Below, piece after piece: positions 13,275-26,030 of a DNA stretch of 64,000 nucleotides. The notes under the pieces are model-generated. The model searched no databases and was not told the origin of the DNA. It was given only the letters and a program-made list of their open reading frames with translations. Both the position numbers and the translations under genes were made by a program. The DNA lies in assembly GCF_035582795.1 (NCBI RefSeq), contig NC_134366.1, forward strand, positions 10,260,161 to 10,324,160, read 5' to 3'. The DNA comes from Mycteria americana. Its lineage: Eukaryota; Chordata; Aves; Ciconiiformes; Ciconiidae. The first letter of the stretch is position 1. Each line of letters starts with the position of its first letter.

Positions 13275-15639
13275 TGGGATTGCTTTCCCTGGCATTAAGC
13301 CTGTGTGGATAGCATCTTAAACACTGATGTTTTTAACAGAACCTCAAGACACACACAAAAAAAATCCTTGGGTATTAATAGGCTTATTAATAAATTGTTT
13401 AACACTATGACAGTATATTTTAGAAGTATTTTGACAGGCCCTTTGTAGTGAATCTTTACCTGCTCTTCTCTAAGCCTGCACTTTGCACTCTGTCAAACAA
13501 ATGCTGCTTAGCATTTAGCAAAATGGTAAATCATCATTAGTTAGAAACAAGCTGAAGTAAGCGTGAGTAAAGAGCTAATCACCCTTAGATAGGCTTCATG
13601 GGGAACTGACAGTGCTCAGAAAGCTACAGACACCACTCAGCTCCTCTGTGGCTTTCTTGACTCAGAGACACCATTTACCTTTGGTTTCTAATTACATTTA
13701 ATAGTTCAATAAAAACACTATACTGAGACACGTATACTTACAAAAACCCTCAGTGTTTTGTACAAAGAAAACATCTTGAATAATTGATAAATCATTTTCC
13801 TTCCCTTTTTCAATTAAGAGCATGGACCTAATCTCTAGAGCCAATTATTTCAACTGCATTTGAACCCATTTCTAAATAGCTGCTTCACCATCAGTGTTCG
13901 CAGTGGACCTTCAACAACCAAAAATCATGAGTGGAGTACAAGAGTAAAGTCAGTACAGACCACAGCCAAATTTGATCTCAGTCTGTTACTACGAAACACC
14001 ATTGATGTACGACCCCTGTTAAGTGTGAAAACAATACTGCAGATACCAAATGCCACCTAACTTTATGGATCAGTTCTGCAAGCTACAACATGATTGCCTG
14101 AGTTCAGAACCAAGCACAGAACCCATCTGTCTCCTAGAGATCTTAGGGAGGCCTGACCAAACAGAGGTTTGTCTGGAGTGGAAGGCAATTGTATTCTGCA
14201 CCACCAAATAGAAAATATATTCCTATGTGTTTCCCAGCATGATCCCTTTAGACGGGCCACAGATAGCTCACACGCCTTTGGAAAAGCAACTGGTATGAGA
14301 CAAGCAGCAAAAAGAGATTGCCCATCTGACCTGCTTGGTTCAACTGACCTTTGCAAAAAAAGGATGCTTGCCAGAAGGGTATAAAGCATCAGGCAAGCAG
14401 GAGTAAGTAGCATGCAATTCAAAAATGAAAGAGTGGGGGGAAAAATCGTGTCAAATGATGTGTTTAGATAACTGGAAGAAAATAGCAAAAAGATACACCT
14501 TTCCATATGTGTTCCACCTGATTCTAGCATAGCAAATGACAGTCACAGAGCGTGACATGACATTGTAAAACATGCCTCAGTTGCTTTTACTGGAGCTAGA
14601 TGTATTCCCACTTAGATCCCATACCTATATCATTGATATCACATTCAAAGAGGCAGAAAGTTGGCTTCACCGTTTGCCTTCTGATGAACCAACATGCTCA
14701 ATGGTGAAAGCACTTTAACAAAAATAAAGCCACGCTACTAAGAGTTTGGAACAAAATATAAAGAGCTAATGAACTAAATAATGAAACTACAAGGGAGTTT
14801 TAGGAAGGCAGATTGTAATTAGCCAACTGGAATTTAGCCAGGACACCACAGCTAACACCTCTGTGACCTTCAATCAACACTCCTTTAATATGCATGAAGT
14901 TGGGTTTCTTTATCATTAATAAACTGAATGAAAATCCAGTTGGAGCAAATACTCTGTTGGTTGATTTTCATCATCACAGAGCTGCTGGAATGATGAAATT
15001 CATGGGGGAAAAAGTTGTGAATACTCAGTCTTAAATGCTTAGCTAGCTAGCAGTCTGTCCCCTTTCTAATACTTCTGATGCTGACAGCTGTTGGATGCAC
15101 ATAGAAAATGTTTTCACACTCATAGCTGGGACGGATAAACAACGTGTGCACCCAGGATCTCTTCCTGCCAGAAACCAAACCACCCAAATTCCCACTGTAG
15201 TCCCATGGATGGAAGAAGAACCCACAGAACGACACCTTGATTCCACTTCCACACTCCTATGAGGCCACCTTAGCTCTTGGTGTCTTTTCTGAATTGCATG
15301 CTGCACCCACCTACTTTATTAAGGCATAAAAGTGCCAGGTCAGAACAGCACAAAGCCTGCGCATTTTGTTGTTCCCACACAGATCAACATCCCCAGCATT
15401 AAAGAAAAGCTAATCACAGGAAGGCCATGACTCACAGGCAGCCATTTCAAATGAAGGAATCCCACCCCACACAAAGCAGCTCTATGGAATAAAACTTTGA
15501 ACTAGCTACCCCTGTTTAGGAGTGTTGATAGCAAGATTAATTATCCTTCTGTTGAGAGGCAGAAGCTGCCACAATGATGTGTCACCAGCACTTACCGGGC
15601 AAGGATGTATTCATCACAAGTGACAAGACTGCAGAGAAG

Positions 15640-16340
15640 TGAAATTCTTGTTTAATATTTGTCTGTATGCTAATGCAGTTTGAAAACAAAGTTCTCTAAA
15701 GCTGGATGAGAAGAAAAAAGACAAGAAAAAAGAAAAGGAAGAAGAAAAATGCTTTAGCCAAAGTAAATGACAGGAAGAAGTAAAGCAATTTGATTTTTTT
15801 ACTCATTTTACAGACCTTTTGAGATTTAATCTGCACAGCCATTAGGGATTTAAAGAGGACTGATGTTTAACTTGTTTGCCCATTTGACTTAAGACAAATC
15901 CATCTGACAACAACAAAGCACTTTCTTTGTCTTCACCACCACTTAATTTAAAGGGGACATGTTTACTAACAGCTTAATCTGTTTAATACAAATAGTCTTT
16001 TACATTCTTTAATCCTGTCAAAAAAACAAACCTCCAGAAACCATTTCGTCCCTTCCAAAGCCCAAAGCCGGACTTTGGGGCAACCTGATATCAATAAAAT
16101 ATCTTAGCTGTGCACTGAATGATTTACATCATCTTTAGCAATAACATATTTTTTCTGCTTTTATAAAGTGTCTGTTGAATACTATACACTTTTTTGTAAC
16201 AAAAGCTGTCAATCTGCAGGAATTCTATGGCAAATGCACATATTTTTTTCATATAGCTGCATGCACAAAACTTTAGTTAGCATTAGCGAGGATTAATGTC
16301 AAAGAGCATAATAACCACATCATCTCTTAATGTCACACTA
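15640..16340. promoter_or_regulatory. Candidate conserved non-coding element (SOX/FOX-type sites)
   Basis: This repeat-free AT-rich block holds an inverted pair of SOX-like cores, ACAAAG (15913-15918) and CTTTGT (15925-15930), then a forkhead core TGTTTAC (15960-15966). TTTAAT- and TAAT-type homeodomain cores follow. The texture is that of vertebrate non-coding enhancers, and the interval is known in mammals to carry distant SHH enhancers. Short motifs of this kind are frequent in AT-rich DNA, so the call is inference and no conservation was measured. Confidence 0.25.
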
Positions 16341-16639
16341 TTACTAAAAACTTTACTCTTCTCAGGAGAGTTCAATGGTCTTTCTTCAATGCACATATAG
16401 TCTTGAATTGCACATGGAATGCCCTTAACTGCACTTTCTTCTCATAGTATATTCTCTTCCATGACCATCAGCGTCTCTTGGTTATTTAATGCTAGTGAAG
16501 ATGGAAAATGTCGTATTCTGTAAAAGTGTTAAACACCTGCTGGTCAGGTTTATTCTTTTCTAATGATTGCATTTTCTCATCTCTGCTGTTGATGTTATCC
16601 ACAATCTAGGAAAAAAGCAGAGCAGCGAGAATCAACAGA

Positions 16640-16900
16640 TTCCAATAGTCTTAATGCTGGAACTGTCTGCTGTATGACCTTAAACAAGCAATTCAGCCCC
16701 AGACCAGCATAACATGCGAGCATATGCTTAATTTTAAGTTAAAAAACAATCGCTCATAATAAAGATGTGCTTTACTGTTTCATTGCATTGGGGCCTTGCC
16801 TTTCCTCTGTATTTCAATTTCCCCACCTGCAAAATGCACTACGAAGAGCTATTCCAGTGAAAAGGCATTGTAAGTACAAAGTGTTATTCTTGTCACTTTC
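16640..16900 (+). mobile_element. MIR-like SINE remnant, interrupted
   Basis: The left part (about 16655-16694) resembles the MIR segment reading 'gctgtgtgaccttgggcaag', here GCTGTATGACCTTAAACAAG. The right part (about 16800-16890) resembles the following MIR segment 'cctcaatttccccacctg', here TTTCAATTTCCCCACCTG, then a diverged 3' region. The two halves are in the correct order and orientation but separated by about 100 bases of unrelated hairpin-type sequence. Old SINEs of this class are shared by all amniotes. Confidence 0.55.
16695..16797. mobile_element. Small hairpin element nested in the MIR
   Basis: The segment begins near GCCCCAGACC and ends near CATTGGGGCC, so its ends are roughly inverted. 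Internal phrases (CATATGCTTAATTTTAAG on the left, GATGTGCTTTACTG on the right) match the common amniote inverted-repeat element with 'catgcttaactttaagc' in its arms. It sits exactly between the two MIR halves, implying insertion after MIR fixation. Heavily diverged. Confidence 0.4.
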
Positions 16901-19900
16901 CCCGAGGACTTCATTCAGATAGTGCCAAACCATCCCGTAGGGTGTCCAAGGTTAAATTTTGTGTTTTGCAGTTTAAAATGAGTAGTCCACAGGCTTCAGA
17001 GCCTTGAGGAGTACTGTTTGTATATGCACCGTGTTACCATCAGCTCTTCTTGCATTTCAAAAATGCTAGTAGCATACATCTTTCCCCTTCTATAAATAGG
17101 AAGGAGAAAATATACGTCTGTAAAAAACATTCAGTGCTTAGTATTTTTAAGAGAAGACACTATAAAAATTGTGTACTGTTTTACTTAATATGTCAGTATT
17201 GCTTCAGGAATTAGACAGTTATTAAAATAGAGCCTTTTATCTTCAGATTCAAAAAGAAATGGAACTTAAAGACATCTCTGACTAAATACTCATAGTGAAT
17301 ACATTCATGAGTAAACTCAGCCATACAAAAGCTAAGTGATTATTAGTCCCTGGTTAAACAAGGAGCTAGTGGAAGAAATGGGAACAAGCCAATACTAAGC
17401 ATTTACATAGGCCTTTTCACACAAGAATTTAAAACATTTTACAATGAAAACAACAACAAAAAAAGCAGCACTTGATTCCTGAAACTCAGTCTTCTGCCGT
17501 ATCTACTACACATCAATCTTCCCCAGAAAATGCTGGTTCTAACATTTACTTTGTTACACATATTTTCACCCCACCTCTGTACCAGGTATACCGAGTAAAC
17601 TACAATCTTATACTGACACACGCACTTTTGAATTCAGATAAATGTTTGAACTTCACTATAGAGGCTTCTATAAAACCCAGTTACACCCAATCCTGTAAAA
17701 TCAAGTCAATCTTTAATTGTAATAATAAAAATCATATTACAATAATGGTGTTTTCAAGTTAATGGCACAATACAGACCTGCTAAAAGGCAGTCTTTATCA
17801 GCCTAATAAATATACTATTTTTAAAACAGACCATGGCCATAGAATAGATTAGATTTTCAGGGTTTATCTGAAAATTTGCCCCGTAAGAGAATATTTAAGA
17901 TCTTTTGAAGGGAGGCTGTCTATTTATTTCATGTTTGTATAGCACCTGGAGGAAAGAAGACCTCATCCTACATGTCAGCATCGTAGGAATAATAAATAAA
18001 ACTAGTAATATTGTCATTAGTATTGTGTTAATTGATTGATGAAAATATCTAGTTTGGTCTCAGAAATCTTAATCAGAGACACATCACCTTTCCCCAAAAA
18101 AAGCCATGCTGCCCCGTGGCATTTGTGAGAGCAAGACTGGGGGACCCACTTGACTATATGCGTAAAAAGTACACCCCAATTTTACAGACCTCTTTTGAAA
18201 GCCTCACTGGGCTATTTTTGAAAGCATGAAGATAGTAACTGAGAGGCTGTCTTTCCCTTCAGTTGCAAAGGTATACATGGGGGGGTAATTAAATTGCAAT
18301 TAACTTCTAACCACCTTGTCTCTCAACAAAGTGATTCTCTCCTGTGAGAAAGGAGAAAGTAAACGGGATTTGGAGGTGTGGTGTCCTTCCCTCCCTGCTT
18401 TCCCAGAGCTGAGGAATGCCTGCTCCAGCTGGAAAAATATAAACAGCTCCAATCCAAGAAGTCTGGACATCTTGCTTGGTTACTTGATGCCAGATATCTG
18501 ATAACGCAGGCACTCACTAATCCCCCAGGTACCTGGCGTTTTTGGAGTAAGACAAAGTATGAATAGTCTTCTAGTGAAGACAGGGTCTTTAATTAGCCTT
18601 ACTTTGTAGGGATTTACAATTTTAGTCTACGCAAGTGGTGGCATTTAAATTTTCTGCCTGATCTCTCTTCACTTTTTCACGTATGTAAACTCTAAGAAAA
18701 GCCTTGAGTGTCCTCCTTTCTCAGAGGAAGGCCAAAAAAAATTCCTTGGAGTCAACCTCAGTGAAATAAAATAGACATGGTAAAATAAAGAAAAAAAATC
18801 AGGTTAAACTTCAAGAATTCTACAGTATGTAACCATCCCAAAGGCATGGGAGCAACTGGGCATTTTCCAAACGTGGCCTCTCCCAGTGGCAGTGAAGTGC
18901 TGAGGAATGGGACAACCTGAAGAGGAGGTATATGTTTTATTGTTTTTTAATTAATAATGATCACTTCAGCTGTGCAGGCAAAAGGATATGTCATAGAAGT
19001 AAACACAAGTGAAAGAAAACAGCTTTTTACTACAAATTTTATAGTGCAAGAATCTTCTGTGTCTATGCTATCACTGTAATCTCTCCCTGTTACTTAAAGA
19101 CAGTTGAAACTGGGCAGGCCTCTGCACTGCAGGGGATGTCACCGTAAGGAAAATCCCTCTTACAGCCAAGATGCCCCAAATCTGTGATGCATTTTGCTGT
19201 CTGCTGCTTCAGTTTCATCTGAAATGGTACATCCGCAAGATGAGCAGTAAATCTGTTGTGGGAATGAAAAATGCTGCTTCTCTGAAAAGGCCCCCACTTC
19301 TTCAATTGTTATAGTGCCTGAAAGTTTTATTGATGTATTTTTGGTTGCCTTTGGGCTTTAAATTCTTTCTTCATTTAACATTGAGAGTGAATACGGACAT
19401 TCTATGGATCAAAGACTCTAAGTTGCTCTCTAATGTGCCACTGTCAAAAAAAAAAAAAAAAACCAACAAAACTCTCAAACCTCATGATGTAATAGAGAAT
19501 TAGGCATTTGGTGGGATATTACGGGTCGGAATTTAAAAGTTTCCACTTTCAGTGTGCACCTTCTTGTGTCAAAATTCATTTCATATTCAAAATATAATCA
19601 CAAAATGTGTCTCACAAATTATTCTTATTTCCAAGAAGCTTTCCGTTGCTTTCAAGACCTTTGCCAGTGCAGTCAGAAACTAGATCAGAATCAAGAGAAC
19701 ACTGATAAGAATTAGGGGAAAGATTATTCATTTATTCATACCCATTGCATCAAGAACCAGGTATCCCCTACAAGGCAAATGTTGTATGTTTAATTTACAA
19801 CAGCAGACCTGAGCATCACACCACAACCAAGCAATGTAACATATATTAGAACAAAGTTTCCTCACTGAAAAACAATGGAAAGTCAACAATGCAGCCCGTT

Positions 19901-22900
19901 ATTACAGCAAATAAAAACCAAATGACTCGAGGCTTTTCCTCATACATTTTTTTGCTAAAGGAGTTTGTCAGGACATAAGAGGGGTATTTGCAAGTGCAGT
20001 GAACAAAGACCATAAAAATGGAGGACACAGATAATAAACTTTGAAGATATCAGGGCTCTCAATCAGACATTCACTGCAAACCTGAGTGTACTGTACGAGC
20101 CCAGAACAACAGCCGCAAAGGCGCTGAGGCCTTTCAGCTCCTGATGATTTTGTCTCTAAAGGAGTACTTTGTTTAGGGTGTTGCCTGTAGGAGCACATTT
20201 TAGTTAATTGCGCTCGCTGTAACTATTGATACTGGAAGAGAACTCTACTTTCACATGCTTATTGAAGAATATTATGCCAAGGCATCCAGAATAAGGTATG
20301 GAACCCTTTTACAATCTTATAAGTAATTAAACATTGATTCATGGTAAGTCTTGTTCAATTGCAGGAAAAACTGAGAAGGTATTGCAGAAAATGTAAATTA
20401 CTCGTGTGAGTTCCTGGTTTTAATATAAAAAAGCAGAAGAGGTTCTGTAGAATCCAGCTATGCAGAATTTTATTTTAATATCTCATTATCTTTTATTCAG
20501 GTGAGGAGCTAATCCAATTTTGATGCAACTGTGTAAATGTGACAGTAAAAAATTCAAATTATGGTTTTGGTTGCCATTTGTACCCTCTCTATTCTATTTC
20601 ACAGCTCAACTTCTCCAACCAGCCTTCATCTCTCGCAGTGCACCACCACAGTTCGATCTCACCACACTCTTGACCATTCATGGTTCAGGGAAGATAAAGA
20701 ACAACTGAAGAGTTTGTCTCACTGAGGAAACCGGGAGGAGGAAGTGCAAAAATTACAACCATTAAAGCCTGCATAAGCATCTATTTACTTTTAAAAATCA
20801 CATTTCCTGGTAGCAGAGGAGAGAATTTTTCATAGGTTACAATAGTGACAAAATATGAATATTTGATAAAATGCAAAAGTAAAACATAAAGTGGTGTAAC
20901 ACAAAAGGCATTTCTTTCTCAAATGTGTATAGGATAACAACTGTCAGCAGCTAACATCAGTAGCCAACTAAACCAAACCATCTGATTAAGCTAGGTTATG
21001 TCACTCAAAGTTTAGGGTCAAATAATACTGTAAAGTATCAGAGGTGAGAAGAGATGGACACAGATTAAAAGACACAAACGGTAGGATGTCAGGTACAAGA
21101 AATGGAAGGTGCATGAAATGATAACATGAGACAAAGAGATCCAATGAATGCTGAAGAAGCACAGATATTAGGGATATGAAAATACACCACTGCCCTGATT
21201 CTCATTTGTGTTATGGAGCCTTTATTCTTTCTGTTTGTTTAAAGTGGCTTTGAATGAAAAAAAAAGGAGGTTCCACGAGTTTTTAAATGAAACATACGGT
21301 GAAACTATAACCCCACTGGAGTTACTGGCATGACCTCATCTGCTTCACTGTCGACAAGAATTTAAATCTTGTTCTTCACTAAAATTAAATTATTTAACAC
21401 TAGAGCTGGTTAAATACAGAAAAAAAGAAGTATTCATATTCCAAAAACTATTCATACTAACTAGGTTTCTAATCTCTTTATTCATCATTCATGCATATTC
21501 TCCTGAACTCATTTTCATTTGCATGAATGGAGAATGTTTCAAAGACTCATACTTGACGTGAACATCTTGGGATGTGCATCAACAGCTCTACGTAATCTAT
21601 TCGGAAAGCAAAACCATTATCATGTGTACTAGGTAACCAACCCCAAAGTATACAGTGAAAAACAACAATAGAGCAGGGAAACAGCCCAGAAGAAGCCATA
21701 AAATGAAATTAAATTGCCATGAATGATTTGGCGAATACTTATGAAAAAGAAATACATTCAAAGACATTGGAATCAATCTGCAAATGATTTACAAGGGGGA
21801 AAAAAAGACTGATTTAATTGTATAATGTTATTGCTACCAATATAATCAACTTCTTGTTGTGAAGTTTTAGTTTGGGTTTTAGTTTGAGCTGCTTGAAACT
21901 GGAATGCTTTAAAATTGCACACAGACAATTGCATTGGTTTTGTTACAGGAATAGGTGTGTTTCAAAGTTGCTTTTAAAATTTAAACCCAAGTGAAAGAAT
22001 AACCATGTCACTTAATTGAAAATATTAGATGCAAACAAACAAATGGTACAAAAAGAACAGAAGGCCTCCCTTCTCTACTCATATCTTGCAGTGGTAAACC
22101 TGAATACCAGATGTGTTAATAGACAAGTCAGTAAGTAGAAATTCACTACACTCATACTACCCTGACCAAACCTCTCTTATAAAGGAGGGAAATGGAAAAC
22201 TGTTTTCATCCCAACTTCCCCATATGAATCTCACTGTCAACTGAGTATCAACTGCTAATGAAAGGTTCCTTCAGACTGCCTTGTACTTTACTCTGAATCA
22301 AAGTATCATGACTGCTTTCACCTGCTCCTGCCAGGATAATCATGTGAAAGTTGATCAAATGTATCTGAACCAGTACAAGAGCAATAACTGATGGAGACGG
22401 ATGCTGTCAGCTAGGAAGACGTCTTCACGCGCTATTTGTTCAGCACTTGTCACCTTTGGATCACAGTACCTCTGTGTGCACCTTTCTTTTTTATTATGAC
22501 AACACTGCAGTCCAGTAGCTTTCATTCCTGAAAGCTTGATGAAAATACGTGATGATTTTTTGAAATATGAGAAGCTGCTGCTTATCTTTGGAAAGATGTT
22601 TTCTTTGATGCTGGTGTAAAAATGCATGGAATGCATCTAAACTCAATTAAGGAATATTTGTACTATCACTTAACCTCTTACAAATGCTTCCTGGCCAATT
22701 GAAAAAAAGAGAGCTGACATTTTCTTTGAACAGAAGAAAAAAAGGAGCAGGGAGATCCATATTAAAACATACTTCTTGTGGGAATATAGCCTGGGAAATT
22801 TCTTCCCAGAAGAGAAAAGATTTAGGGCTGACAACAAAATATAACATTATGTAACATCATGTCATTGCTTAAGGGTTGTATATAGGATACCATGCATTAC

Positions 22901-25509
22901 CCAAGCCAAATCCATCTGAAGGTACTGGACAGATTGCAAAGACATCAAAAAGTATTTCTGGTTTTTATTTGAGAGTGTTACTACCTAGAAACACTGTTCC
23001 TTAGCTCACTTGTGCTGCACAAATTTTCCCACTTCCTAATGAAAGTACAACAAAGCGTTTTCCCACTCTTGGAGTCTTGGAGTTGGATACTCAAGAAAAT
23101 TTGCTGTGTTTTTCAGAGGTGGCTTCCAATGAATTTAATTCATTTAAGAGTTTCATTATGGCAGGTAAAGAGGAACATAGTGGCAAAGATCTGAGAAAGA
23201 ACAGACATACCTCTGAGATCCCCAAGGCTGAAGGAATACAGATGTTGTCACTTCTAAGCTGGCCATGCCAATCTAAAGAAAGTCACAAGATATTGCAAGG
23301 TGCTGCTACCATCTTACTATTCAACTATTTTACACCTCTAAAGTCATTAACAAAAAACCCAGCTCCTTTCCCCTCTGCTTATTCACATCAATTTCTCCAG
23401 GAAACACACTGGTGGTCATACTTCAGCTCCTAATATCTCATGGTCCAGACTCTTACAGCCCAAAATCTATCCAAATCCTAACTCTTGTTGCTTGTTGCCT
23501 TTAGGCTTTCAAGGATTCTCATGCAACAGAAAGCATTAAATAAGCGGAGATTAGGCTATCTGAATCATGGATCTCCATGGCCAGATCCATATCATGTCTC
23601 TCCAGGGTTGCTGGTTTTAACACACAGTCTGGGAAGAAGAGGGAAGGGATAGTACAGTGTAACACAGCGTTTGCTTCCCCTACCTGTGCCAATATTACTC
23701 ATTCAGCTGAGACTGAACAACAGACATCAATCTCCAGGAAAGTAATTCTCAAGGGTTTTCCAAGCACTAAATAAAAAGGTAACAAAAGCTGGATTGTTTT
23801 GGTTTTTTAAATGCAGTAGAACAAGGAAAAGTGAACATCAAAACACTCCATGCTTCTGAACTTCAAATTGCAGCTATGTTCTTTCACTTACGTGGATGAT
23901 ACAAATGTGACATCAAGAGGCTCTTTAAAGAATGATAGTGGGTAACTACAGACAGAAAAACTGAAATATAAGAAAATTCTTTGACTGCTCTAAAAATGCT
24001 TACAAAGGAAAGGGTGTGTATTTATTCAGCAAGCACTAGGATAAAGTTGAAGGTGACAGATGAGGAATTAAGCGGCAACCTGATAACATCAGCATTATGA
24101 AATACCATTCACAATGACAAAGTGTCAGCTGTCCTTGATTAACATTCAAGAATAGTAATGGAATTTCTAGTGTACTGTGGACAATGTTCTCCACCACACT
24201 TTTCCACATTAGAGAAATACAGTCCGTAATTAAATGAGTGGAGTTTATGCTGGCAAACATCTACTCAAACTTTATGTGCATTGGCACAGTATCTACACCA
24301 CTGTCACTGCCACGCACAAAGCCATACACAAGCTACCCTCAATGAAGTTAGCTCAAATACTCATGCTAAATACCCAAGTATTTGCCAGACTTCCTGGGAG
24401 GGATTTACAACCCATACTCCCAGGACAATATTGTTAGTACTAGCCATTATCTACTTTTCGTACAAAGGGTACAAGCTGTTGACCAAAGGCTATTGTATCA
24501 TGAGATAAATGACTTCCTGGAATTCCCAGGATAAAGGCACTGGAAGATAATGCAATACATAATGACCTCAGGTGGCCTTTAGACTAAGTCTAAGCTTCCA
24601 TAAGCAGGAGAAACTGGAATTTCCTACATTGTTTATTGAATGGGGGCATATTTTGGTAGTTCGCAACCAGTCTGCTGTTAGCATCAAGGAAACAGCAGAT
24701 GGGTGGGGTTTGGAATTTTAAGTCCCAGATCCTTATAAGGCTTTATTGCAAAATAAGGAACAATCACACTAGCATATGTCTAGCATATATATGCAAGGAG
24801 TCCTCTTTTGCCTGGTCCCTCCTGACAGAAGCTGGCAAGGTAACTAGTGAACACACTAAACCTTATGAAGGAAAACCTTACACATTTTTTCCAATTTGTT
24901 TTTCCAAATTGTTTTTCCAATTTGTTTTGGTTTATTTGGAAAGTGTTTATTCGTAAAGATTTATCAGAAGGTGAGCACCCACTTTTGCACTTTTCCCAAT
25001 TCATGCTGTAAGTGCTCTGCCCTCTGAACATCTAGGCCTTTTGATTTGTTGTGTTATCTAAGTGACTCAGACTGGAAAGATCTGCCCCCCTGCAGGTTTT
25101 GGATCATCATGAACAAAATATTCTAGGTCACTTTGGTGTTCAAGCCAAAATCCAAATGCATTGATACCTAATAAATACTTTACAGGTGTACTTTAGATAT
25201 TGTACGGTGCCCTGGCAGAAGGATGTTACATTACATTAATAATGTGATGAAGGAACAAATACTTCCTTCCACATGGAGCTGTGACTTCTAATTATAAACC
25301 ATATCTGTGTGGGAGATCAATAACTAGACTTCCCTGCTTTTTCTTTTCTTCTTTCATTCTTCCAGTTCCTTCATCCATGTAAGTTTTTCCTTCTGTAGTG
25401 CCTCCTTTTCCCATCCTTCTTGGAAAGAATGCTCAAATGCTTTCAACACAAGAGTATACTGTAAAAATAATAAAAATCCTTGAAAATAGGGGATCTTATT
25501 TACTGGTGG
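16901..25509. other. Intergenic DNA, no gene recognised
   Basis: No exons or further transposons recognised. Simple tracts include an A18 run at about 19446-19463 followed by CCAACAAAAC, and the 13-bp tandem array at 24886-24924. Open frames of 60-118 codons are scattered and overlap on both strands, as expected by chance. Confidence 0.5.
24886..24924. repeat. 13-bp tandem repeat, 3 copies
   Basis: The unit TTTTTCCAATTTG occurs at 24886-24898, 24899-24911 (one substitution, CCAAATTG) and 24912-24924. Such a minisatellite arises by replication slippage. Confidence 0.85.
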
Positions 25510-26030
25510 GCTGAAAAAGAAACAAAATCAGTCGGATGCAATCAGAAATAATTGAGACACAGAATGGGAAAAACAGATGACTATAGCCAGTGTGGATCTG
25601 ATAAACTTTGATATTAAACAGATTTAGATATAATTTGCCTGAGATTTAAGAAGGCCTTTTGATATCCTAATCTAAAAGTTAAACATCCCCAGCACCGGGA
25701 AGGAGCTGCTTATTGGACTGGGAGGATACCAAAGAAAGAAGGCCCTTGTGAATGGAAAAGTGTAGGGCAAAGGGAAGTGATTAGCAGGTCACCGCAAGGA
25801 TCAATATGAGGCCAGTTTCTGTTCACGCTGGACATAACATAAAATAAGAACACACAGCGTGGGAGAAGAGGTTAGCAATAATTAAAGAAAAAGATAGAGC
25901 AGTATTAAGTTCGGTATTAAGTTCGGTGCCAACAATTTTGCAAGTGATCTGAACAAACTAGGAAAGCATATGGGAAAATTGTTGGCTTCCTTACTGCAAC
26001 CTGAAGAAATGCAGGTTAAAGAAACTTTTA
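25510..26030 (+). mobile_element. Old CR1-class LINE fragment (reverse transcriptase part)
   Basis: Translating around 25770-25830 gives a degraded RT motif: ISRSPQGSI, a stop, then GQFLF, matching the usual 'TSGVPQGSILGPVLF' segment. The upstream part near 25600-25660 matches the 'DIVYLDFSKAFD' region in decayed form. No 3' CR1 tail follows, so this is an internal fragment. It is far more diverged than the copy at 9.7-11.0 kb and contains a 12-bp tandem duplication at 25902-25925. Confidence 0.6.

Larger units (their letters stand above)
10982..16639. other. Intergenic DNA with hairpin repeats and candidate conserved non-coding segments
   Basis: No gene recognised. The longest frame (14063-14530, minus, 155 codons) has no domain signature, is Leu/Ser/Cys-rich and has no flanking splice sites. 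Notable contents are given separately: an imperfect hairpin at 12751-12858, a perfect inverted repeat at 13234-13274, and an AT-rich block at 15640-16340. Confidence 0.5.

Noticed and set aside
14063..14530. 155-codon open frame on the minus strand
   Set aside because: No family signature, no splice sites and no neighbouring exons. A chance frame in a region with other overlapping frames.
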